Made by a program: the position numbers and the translations under genes. Below the pieces are notes generated by a model that saw only the letters and a program-made list of their open reading frames with translations, was not told where the DNA came from and ran no database searches. Below are positions 1 to 4,082 of a DNA stretch of 6,326 nucleotides, in pieces. The stretch is taken from positions 1 to 6,326 of the forward strand of contig DOZK01000037.1 of the NCBI GenBank assembly GCA_003518045.1, given 5' to 3'. Position 1 is the first letter of the stretch, and each line of letters begins with the position of its first letter. This DNA is from Candidatus Nomurabacteria bacterium. Lineage in GTDB: Bacteria; Patescibacteriota; Minisyncoccia; Phycocordibacterales; UBA5272.

Positions 1-20
1 CAAGGCAAGGCCTCGGTGTT
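1..20. repeat. Family A REP palindrome, partial right arm
   Basis: These 20 bases are identical to the last 20 of the 22-base right arm of the palindrome at 680-727. The window therefore begins inside a family A palindrome, and its left arm presumably lies just outside. It ends 17 nt before the RAYT start codon and covers the place where a -35 box of that gene would sit. Confidence 0.9.
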
Positions 21-25
21 GGATA

Positions 26-31
26 TATACT
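26..31 (+). promoter_or_regulatory. -10 box of first RAYT gene, leaderless type
   Basis: TATACT is followed by exactly 6 nt and then the ATG at 38, which places the expected transcription start on the A of the start codon. No Shine-Dalgarno is present. The -35 region falls inside the REP arm and has no TTGACA-like match. The second RAYT gene has the same TATACT-N6-ATG arrangement. Confidence 0.6.
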
Positions 32-37
32 ATTTAA

Positions 38-661
38 ATGTCAGTCCGACAAGTATCTTTATTAACAGGAGAGTATTATCACATTTATAATCGTGGTAAT
101 AGTAAGCAGTCTATCTTTCATGATGATCAAGATTATAGATATTTTATGAATTTGTTAGATACTATGAATACTGAAAAGAGATCAAGAAATAGAGAGAAAA
201 AGCAAAGGTTTGGTCAAATCGGAGAAGTTATTTCTCTAGGGTCTTATTGTTTAATGCCAAATCACTTTCATATCTTGATTAAACAAGAAAAAGAGAAAGG
301 TATAACTTTATTTTTGCAGAAACTATCTACTGCATATGTTATGTATTATAATAAAAAATATAAAAGAACAGGGGCTTTATTTGAAGGTAAATTCAAAGCT
401 AAATATGTAGCAGAGGATAATTATCTAAAATATTTATTTTCTTATATACATTTGAATCCATTAAAAATACTTAATCAAAATTGGAAAACAAAATCAATTC
501 ATAACGAAGAAGTTTCTTTTTTATTGGGATACCCATATTCTAGTTTTCACGAGTACTATACTAATGAATTCTATCTTATTAACAAGAATGCTTTTCCGGA
601 TTATTTTCAAACGAAAGGGGATTTTATGCATGAAATAAAATCTTGGTTAAGATTAGGCTAA
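38..661 (+). CDS. REP-associated tyrosine transposase (RAYT), Y1/HUH family
   Basis: This 207-aa protein is a single-strand DNA nuclease/transposase of the Y1_Tnp (IS200-like) superfamily, RAYT branch. The N-terminal YYHIYNRGNSKQ (residues 13-24) is the usual RAYT opening. The HUH metal-binding motif is H76-F77-H78 inside CLMPNHFHIL, and the catalytic tyrosine is most likely Y136 in SYIHLNP. KRTGALFEGKFKAK (109-122) is another conserved RAYT block. RAYTs are domesticated relatives of IS200 that nick and join REP hairpins and are thought to spread them; they usually lack their own mobility. The gene is flanked by family A palindromes, as expected for a RAYT with its cognate REP. Length fits the family and all key residues are present, so it is probably active. 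The start at 38 follows a -10 box directly. It is clearly related to the gene at 2528-3187, by eye roughly 60% identical in the core. Confidence 0.93.
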   Translation: MSVRQVSLLTGEYYHIYNRGNSKQSIFHDDQDYRYFMNLLDTMNTEKRSRNREKKQRFGQIGEVISLGSYCLMPNHFHILIKQEKEKGITLFLQKLSTAYVMYYNKKYKRTGALFEGKFKAKYVAEDNYLKYLFSYIHLNPLKILNQNWKTKSIHNEEVSFLLGYPYSSFHEYYTNEFYLINKNAFPDYFQTKGDFMHEIKSWLRLG

Positions 662-679
662 TATTAAAAATATGAATAT

Positions 680-727
680 AACACCGAGGCCTTGCCTTGC
701 CAACTGGCAAGGCAAGGCCTCGGTGTT
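680..727. repeat. Family A REP palindrome, complete
   Basis: Two perfectly complementary 22-base arms (680-701 and 706-727) are separated by the loop AACT (702-705). The right arm begins GGCAAGGCAAGGCC and ends CTCGGTGTT; the pentamer GGCAA is repeated within it. It lies 18 bp after the RAYT stop, and a truncated copy opens the window, so the RAYT is bracketed by the same palindrome. Its GC content is far above the surroundings. It could also slow or end transcription of the RAYT gene, although no T-tract follows. Confidence 0.93.
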
Positions 728-770
728 CGGTATTATACTTACCTCTTTACTCTAAATTGTTTTATTGGCA

Positions 771-799
771 TTGACTTACATAAACCATGATAGTATTAT
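771..799 (+). promoter_or_regulatory. Promoter of the hicB-like gene
   Basis: TTGACT (771-776) and TATTAT (794-799) are spaced by 17 bp. The predicted start of transcription is near 806, which leaves a leader of about 10 nt before the ATG at 816. AT-rich alternatives (TATATA at 805-810) would make the mRNA leaderless. No Shine-Dalgarno precedes the gene. Confidence 0.55.
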
Positions 800-815
800 T
801 TAGATATATATAAAT

Positions 816-1109
816 ATGCAATTATTTCTTACATCTAAAATATGGAAAGAGGGTAAGCACTATGTGGCTTATAACCCAGAACTCGGTGTTGCATCTCAGG
901 GCAAGAATTTTGAGCATGCACAGGAAATGTTACGAGAAGCCATCTATTTATTTTTGGAAACATCAAAAGATATCGGAACATTAGATCAAGTTCTTAAAGA
1001 ATCTGGTTTTGTTAAAAAATTAAATAAATTGGTTGCTATTTCTGTTAGAAAGTCAATAAAGTTTGTAAAGTGGAACCAAAAAACTAAAGGTTTCTTGGCC
1101 CCGAATTAA
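816..1109 (+). CDS. Orphan HicB-like antitoxin-family protein
   Basis: This 97-aa protein has the N-terminal HicB fold signature: KIWKEGKHYVAYNPELGVASQGKNFEHAQEMLREAI (residues 8-43, quoted in outline: EGKHYVAYNPELGVASQG then a helix with A35 and L39-EA), followed by LFLETS. HicB proteins neutralise HicA, a small mRNA interferase with a dsRNA-binding fold, and often repress their own operon. No HicA-like reading frame lies next to it here. The preceding gene is a RAYT and the following one is rplJ, so it appears to be a solo HicB. Such orphans are common, and a regulatory or leftover role is possible. The C-terminal part (residues 60-97) is basic and shows no obvious ribbon-helix-helix, so DNA binding is uncertain. 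The stop is TAA at 1107-1109. The family call is fairly secure; the function is not. Confidence 0.75.
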   Translation: MQLFLTSKIWKEGKHYVAYNPELGVASQGKNFEHAQEMLREAIYLFLETSKDIGTLDQVLKESGFVKKLNKLVAISVRKSIKFVKWNQKTKGFLAPN

Positions 1110-1321
1110 TTACTTTATGGACTTTTGACCCGCCTTGCTGGCTATGCAGTCTTTATAGACTTTATGAACTTCCTATGTTAGTATTATTCCATAAACCAAA
1201 GAAGTCAGCGAAATATGCAAATATTTCATAAGCCTGGCGGAGGTATTATATAGGTTAAGGCTTATATAACAACTCTTAAATTTGTTTATCGGATATATTA
1301 GGTATCCGAATTATTGGTCTT

Positions 1322-1356
1322 TTGACATCTAGAGTCTAATGTCTAATGTCTAAAAT
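1322..1356 (+). promoter_or_regulatory. rplJ promoter with heptamers in its spacer
   Basis: A consensus -35 TTGACA (1322-1327) is followed by heptamer repeats. The best -10, TAAAAT (1351-1356), lies 23 bp downstream, which is too far. A poorer TAATGT (1344-1349) lies at 16 bp. TAAAAT alone would give an mRNA starting about 4 nt before the ATG at 1367. One heptamer fewer would put TAAAAT at 16 bp. Confidence 0.4.
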
Positions 1357-1361
1357 CTAGT
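1327..1361. repeat. Heptamer tandem repeat, NTCTAAN type
   Basis: Five 7-bp units run directly towards the rplJ start: ATCTAGA, GTCTAAT, GTCTAAT, GTCTAAA, ATCTAGT. The next seven bases, TCTCTAT, share the TCTAT core loosely and end in the AT of the start codon. The period matches that of the repeats at 1857-1964 and 3964-4082, although the sequences differ. Confidence 0.75.
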
Positions 1362-1366
1362 TCTCT

Positions 1367-1855
1367 ATGGCCCTAAAAAAAGCTAAAAAAGCAGAACTTA
1401 TCGATAGCTATACAGATGCCCTTAAAGCTTCCAAATCAGCTGTTTATGTAAAATTCCGAGGACTTCCTGTAAAGGAAACTATGGAATTACGTGATGCACT
1501 TTTCACAGAAAATATTCATTACACAGTAGTGAAGAAAACTCTTTGGACTCGCGCAACAGAAGCTGTTGGAATTAAAGGCGATGTTCCAGTTGTAGGAGAG
1601 GAACTTGCAGTTGTTTGGGGAGATGATCTTCTTTCACCTGCTCGTTTATCTTATGAATTCGGAAAGACTCACAAGGATACTTTCGTAATTCTAGGTGGAA
1701 TTTTCGATGGAGAATATAAAGATGCAAAGGCAATGATGGCCATCGCGACTATCCCTCCACGTGAAGTTCTACTTTCACAACTTGCATACTTGCTCAAGTC
1801 TCCAATGCAACGTTTAGCTATCGGTATTAATGCAGTCGCAACAAAGAAAGCATAA
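1367..1855 (+). CDS. rplJ: 50S ribosomal protein L10 (uL10)
   Basis: This 162-aa protein is L10, the base of the ribosomal stalk. It binds 23S rRNA in the L11 region through its N-terminal domain and holds L7/L12 dimers on its C-terminal helix. The N-terminus MALKKAKKAELI, the VYVKFRGLPVKETMELR stretch (26-42) and HYTVVKKTLWTRA (51-63) are typical of the RNA-binding domain. IPPREVLLSQLAYLL (129-143) followed by SPMQRLAIGINAVATKKA is the stalk-binding helix; the tail is shorter than in E. coli or Bacillus L10. rplL follows 119 bp downstream. No Shine-Dalgarno is visible and the ATG sits just behind a heptamer repeat and a -10-like box. rplK and rplA, often upstream, are not in the 1.3 kb before it; a HicB gene and a RAYT are there instead. 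Confidence 0.96.
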   Translation: MALKKAKKAELIDSYTDALKASKSAVYVKFRGLPVKETMELRDALFTENIHYTVVKKTLWTRATEAVGIKGDVPVVGEELAVVWGDDLLSPARLSYEFGKTHKDTFVILGGIFDGEYKDAKAMMAIATIPPREVLLSQLAYLLKSPMQRLAIGINAVATKKA

Positions 1856-1856
1856 C

Positions 1857-1964
1857 AATTTTTAATTTAAAATTTCTAATTTTTAATCAATTTTAAATGT
1901 ATAAATGTTTAAAATATTAAAAATTAGAATTTGATTAAAAATTTAAAATTAAAAATTTAAAATT
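1857..1964. repeat. AT-only heptamer arrays as inverted arms between rplJ and rplL
   Basis: The left arm (1857-1898) reads in 7-bp steps as AATTTTT, AATTTAA, AATTTCT, AATTTTT, AATCAAT, TTTAAAT. The right arm (1919-1964) holds the reverse-complement type: AAAAATT, AGAATTT, then AAAAATT, TAAAATT, AAAAATT, TAAAATT from 1937. The arms face each other around 1899-1918, so the spacer can fold on itself. The arms are not collinear along their whole length. The tract fills nearly all of the 119-bp gap between the two genes. Confidence 0.75.
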
Positions 1965-1974
1965 AAATAATATT

Positions 1975-2337
1975 ATGGAAAAATTCAAAGATTTGCTAGA
2001 CAAAATTGAAGGCATGTCAGTACTAGATCTTAACGAACTCGTTAAGGCAATTGAGGAAAAGTTCGGTGTTTCTGCAGCAGCGGTATCAGCAGCCCCAGCA
2101 GCAGGTGCTGAAGTAGCAGAAGGAAAGGATGCTTACACAGTACACTTAGTTTCAGCTGGTGAACAAAAAATCGCTGTTATGAAGGTAGTAAAGGAAGCAT
2201 TGGCACTTGGTCTTAAGGAAGCTAAGGACTTAGTAGACGGCGCTCCAGTAGATTTGAAAGCCAATGTTAAGAAGGCAGAAGCTGAAGAAATGAAGAAGAA
2301 ATTGGAAGAAGCCGGAGCGAGTGTAGAACTAAAATAA
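1975..2337 (+). CDS. rplL: 50S ribosomal protein L7/L12 (bL12)
   Basis: This 120-aa protein has canonical L7/L12 architecture. An N-terminal dimerisation helix pair (residues 1-31, MSVLDLNELVKAIEEKFGV) is followed by an Ala-rich hinge (33-49). The globular C-terminal domain (51-120) contains KIAVMKVVKEALALGLKEAKDLVDGAP and ends in KKLEEAGASVELK. Dimers of L7/L12 form the flexible stalk arm that recruits translation GTPases (EF-Tu, EF-G, IF2). The length is that of the family. It lies downstream of rplJ, its binding partner, and is probably co-transcribed. TTAAAT at 1963-1968, six nt before the ATG, could also drive a separate leaderless message. No Shine-Dalgarno is present. An intrinsic terminator follows 33 bp after the stop. 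Confidence 0.98.
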   Translation: MEKFKDLLDKIEGMSVLDLNELVKAIEEKFGVSAAAVSAAPAAGAEVAEGKDAYTVHLVSAGEQKIAVMKVVKEALALGLKEAKDLVDGAPVDLKANVKKAEAEEMKKKLEEAGASVELK

Positions 2338-2370
2338 TTTTAGTTTTACTTTAAACATATTAATCAATCT

Positions 2371-2401
2371 ATAAAATCCCCGAAAGGGGATTTTATATTT
2401 T
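2371..2401 (+). terminator. Intrinsic terminator of rplJ-rplL
   Basis: A perfect 11-bp stem (2371-2381 with 2386-2396; ATAAAATCCCC against GGGGATTTTAT) closes on a GAAA tetraloop and is followed by ATTTTT. The A-rich left side pairs with T-rich sequence, so it may work in both directions. It ends just before the REP copy at 2406. Confidence 0.9.
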
Positions 2402-2405
2402 TATA

Positions 2406-2504
2406 TTGTAGTAGGCCCGGCCTAATACATGCGTTAGACAATTTAATATTTGAGTTATTTTTTTGATAAACAGAGTAAATGTGTATAGGCCGGGCCTACT
2501 ACAA
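2406..2504. repeat. Family B REP pair upstream of second RAYT
   Basis: A forward copy lies at 2406-2430 (TTGTAGTAGGCCCGGCCTAA then TACAT). An inverted copy lies at 2479-2504 (core GTATAGGCCGGGCCTACTAC, one T shorter than the others). A 48-nt AT-rich spacer separates them. Each copy is itself a near-palindrome, TAGGCC-C-GGCCTA, preceded by GTAG. The GTAG-plus-hairpin plan resembles E. coli REP sequences, where GTAG is recognised by the RAYT. The inverted copy overlaps the -35 position of the RAYT promoter. Confidence 0.9.
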
Positions 2505-2512
2505 GTAACTAT

Positions 2513-2521
2513 TGTTATACT
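2513..2521 (+). promoter_or_regulatory. Extended -10 of second RAYT gene, leaderless type
   Basis: TGTTATACT is TG-N-TATACT, an extended -10. TATACT (2516-2521) stands exactly 6 nt before the ATG at 2528, identical in spacing to the first RAYT gene. There is no Shine-Dalgarno. Confidence 0.6.
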
Positions 2522-2527
2522 AAATAA

Positions 2528-3187
2528 ATGTCAAAAAGAATGATAGATTTTTCTGAGGGAAGCTATTATCATATTTATAATAGAGGAAATAGTAAACAGG
2601 TTATTTTTTATGATTCAGAAGATTATGAATATTTTATGTGGCTATTATACATATCAAATAATGAAGATTCATTCGCCGTAGACAGGACGTTCAGTAAGGG
2701 TTATTTTTATGAAAGAGGAGAACAATTAGTTGCTATAGGTGCTTATTGTTTGATGCCAAATCATTTCCATATTTTGGTAACTAAGATAAAAGAAAAAGGA
2801 GTAAGTAGATTTATACATAAGATTGCAACAGCATATGCAATGTATTTAAATAATAAAAATAAGAGGACGGGGTCCTTATTTGAGGGAAGATATAAAGCAC
2901 GGCATATAGATAATGATACTTCTTTAAAATATATTTATTCGTATATTCATCTTAATCCTGTAAAATTAATAAATCCAACATGGAAAGAGGGCGGGATAAG
3001 GGATATACAAAAGACGAATTTATTTTTACACAGTTATAAATATTCTAGTTATTTTGATTATGCAGAGCCAAATAATTATAGAAATGAGGGAAGAATACTT
3101 AATCCGGATTTTTTCCCAAAGTATTTTACTAACAAAGAGCAGTTTAAGAAAGAGATTTTTTCTTGGCTGAAGTTGAAATATGATTGA
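2528..3187 (+). CDS. REP-associated tyrosine transposase (RAYT), second copy
   Basis: This 219-aa Y1/HUH protein is a divergent relative of the one at 38-661. Motifs in order: YYHIYNRGNSKQVIF (13-27), HUH motif H79-F80-H81 in CLMPNHFHIL, KRTGSLFEGRYKAR (112-125), and probable catalytic Y139 in SYIHLNPVK. All catalytic features are intact. The region between residues 41 and 68 differs most from the first RAYT in sequence and length, and the two genes have different flanking palindromes, so that segment is a candidate for REP specificity. The gene is bracketed by family B REPs on both sides (2406-2504 and 3229-3291), making a unit of about 890 bp. The stop is TGA, which shows UGA is a stop in this genome if the gene is read as written. 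Expected to act on single-stranded REP DNA. Confidence 0.93.
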   Translation: MSKRMIDFSEGSYYHIYNRGNSKQVIFYDSEDYEYFMWLLYISNNEDSFAVDRTFSKGYFYERGEQLVAIGAYCLMPNHFHILVTKIKEKGVSRFIHKIATAYAMYLNNKNKRTGSLFEGRYKARHIDNDTSLKYIYSYIHLNPVKLINPTWKEGGIRDIQKTNLFLHSYKYSSYFDYAEPNNYRNEGRILNPDFFPKYFTNKEQFKKEIFSWLKLKYD

Positions 3188-3228
3188 TACCACCATACAG
3201 GATTTAGTATCTTTGGAATAAAGAGGGG

Positions 3229-3291
3229 AATGTATTAGGCCGGGCCTACTACAAATAACTCTTATCTGTAGTAGGCCCGGCCTAATACATT
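3229..3291. repeat. Family B REP pair downstream of second RAYT
   Basis: An inverted copy (3229-3253) and a forward copy (3267-3291) are perfectly complementary over 25 bp with a 13-nt loop (3254-3266). Seen from the RAYT gene, the order of copies is forward, inverted, gene, inverted, forward. The hairpin lies between the RAYT stop and the next promoter at 3313. Confidence 0.93.
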
Positions 3292-3309
3292 GAATGTGGT
3301 GTAAGGGTT

Positions 3310-3318
3310 TGATATAAT
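3310..3318 (+). promoter_or_regulatory. Extended -10 of the winged-helix gene
   Basis: TGATATAAT is TG-N-TATAAT, a consensus extended -10 (TATAAT at 3313-3318). Transcription would start near 3325, giving a 2-4 nt leader before the ATG at 3328. This rules out the TTG at 3322 as the start. Confidence 0.65.
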
Positions 3319-3327
3319 ATATTGCAT

Positions 3328-3957
3328 ATGGAACTTCTGACACGATTGCTAGGCGGAGCTGAGAGAGTAAAAATTATGCGCTTCTTTCTTCATCATGAAG
3401 ATGCTGTTATATCTTTGCATGAAGTTTCCGAAAAAACTAAATCAAAAAGCGCTCTTGCTCGCAAAGAATTAACTGCATTATCGGCCATCGGTTTTATTGA
3501 AAAGAAAAGAACTCGTACGGTTACAAGTTCAGGAACAGGCAAGAAAGCCGTCTCCAAAGTAAAAGAAATAGTTGGATTTAAATTAAATACAGATTTTCCA
3601 CATAATCAAGCATTGAAAGATTTATTATTTGATTTTCAATTATTAGATAAAAGGGAATTAGCTAATCGTTTTAAAATTGTTGGTAGGGTAAAATTATTTA
3701 TTGTATCTGGAGTTTTTATTGGTAGTGAAAAATCACGTGTTGATGTTTTGATTGTGGGGGAGGCAATAAAAAGACCGAAAGCCGAAAAACTTTTTGAGGG
3801 ACTTTCTGCAGAACTCGGACGAGACGTTGTTTATTCAATTATGGATGTTGAAGAATATGAATATCGATACAAAATGTATGATAGATTTGTCAGAGATATT
3901 GTTGATCAACCACATGAAGCAGTTATTGATAAATTGAGCCAGAAGCTGAGTGTTTAG
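3328..3957 (+). CDS. Winged-helix protein with degenerate nucleotidyltransferase-like domain
   Basis: This 209-aa protein is counted from the ATG at 3328. Residues 1-62 (LTRLLGGAERVKIMRFFL, then LHEVSEKTKSKSALARKEL and LSAIGFIEKKR) form an ArsR-like winged helix, expected to bind DNA. A basic Ser/Thr/Gly linker follows (63-80). Residues 117-200 resemble the MNT-type nucleotidyltransferase domains fused to such winged helices. The usual GSxxRGE-SDIDLLV signature has decayed to VSGVFIGSEKSRVDVLIVG (126-144): the first aspartate is R137 and only D139 remains. The catalytic metal site is therefore probably lost, leaving a ligand-sensing or structural role. The gene stands alone and converges on the L,D-transpeptidase. 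Its target is unknown. The domain call rests on remembered family patterns, and the second half is the less certain. Confidence 0.65.
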   Translation: MELLTRLLGGAERVKIMRFFLHHEDAVISLHEVSEKTKSKSALARKELTALSAIGFIEKKRTRTVTSSGTGKKAVSKVKEIVGFKLNTDFPHNQALKDLLFDFQLLDKRELANRFKIVGRVKLFIVSGVFIGSEKSRVDVLIVGEAIKRPKAEKLFEGLSAELGRDVVYSIMDVEEYEYRYKMYDRFVRDIVDQPHEAVIDKLSQKLSV

Positions 3958-3963
3958 ATACAA

Positions 3964-4082
3964 GGAGTACGGAGTACGGAGAATGGAGTAGGGAGTACGA
4001 ATAGATACAAATACGGGGACGGTCGCTTCGCGACCGTCCCCGTATTTGTGTTACATACTTCTTTCTCCCTACTCCGTACTTC
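3964..4082. repeat. Composite inverted repeat: heptamer arms around a perfect hairpin
   Basis: The left arm is five 7-bp units (3964-3998): GGAGTAC, GGAGTAC, GGAGAAT, GGAGTAG, GGAGTAC. The right arm (4055-4082) holds four units on the other strand: GAAGTAC, GGAGTAG, GGAGAAA, GAAGTAT. The four outer left units pair collinearly with the right arm, with one mismatch in three of the four units and two G-T pairs. Inside lies a perfect 20-bp stem (4007-4026 with 4030-4049) with loop TTC and a very GC-rich core, GGGGACGGTCGC. It separates convergent genes. There is no T-tract, so termination is possible but not obvious. Confidence 0.9.

Larger units (their letters stand above)
1110..1366 (+). other. 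Spacer before rplJ, possible L10 leader region
   Basis: This 257-bp spacer has no convincing gene. It contains three small hairpins: AGTCT/AGACT with loop TTAT (1148-1161), GAAATAT/ATATTTC with loop GCAA, a GNRA type (1210-1227), and TCGGATA/TATCCGA with a 7-nt loop (1289-1309). CCGCC at 1130-1134 could pair with GGCGG at 1236-1240 to enclose the first two. In many bacteria the L10-L7/L12 complex binds the rplJ leader to repress its own synthesis. Whether this is such a leader is unproven. The near-ATG promoter at 1322-1356 would exclude these hairpins from the mRNA unless an upstream promoter exists; TATTAT at 1244-1249 is one candidate. Confidence 0.3.

Noticed and set aside
2406..3291. CRISPR array made of the repeated GTAGTAGGCCCGGCC units
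   Set aside because: Only four copies occur in alternating orientation, with a gene between them, no regular spacers and no cas genes.
3322..3327. TTG as an earlier start of the winged-helix gene
   Set aside because: With the -10 at 3313-3318 the transcript would start near 3325, after this codon; the ATG at 3328 fits better.
3026..3343. 105-codon reading frame on the minus strand across the end of the second RAYT and the REP pair
   Set aside because: It runs antisense to a well-supported gene and through the palindromes, with no start signal and a low-complexity Ile-rich translation.
4007..4049. Ordinary bidirectional terminator between convergent genes
   Set aside because: The stem is strong, but neither side has a T-tract, and it is nested in heptamer arms, so I list it as a repeat; termination remains possible.
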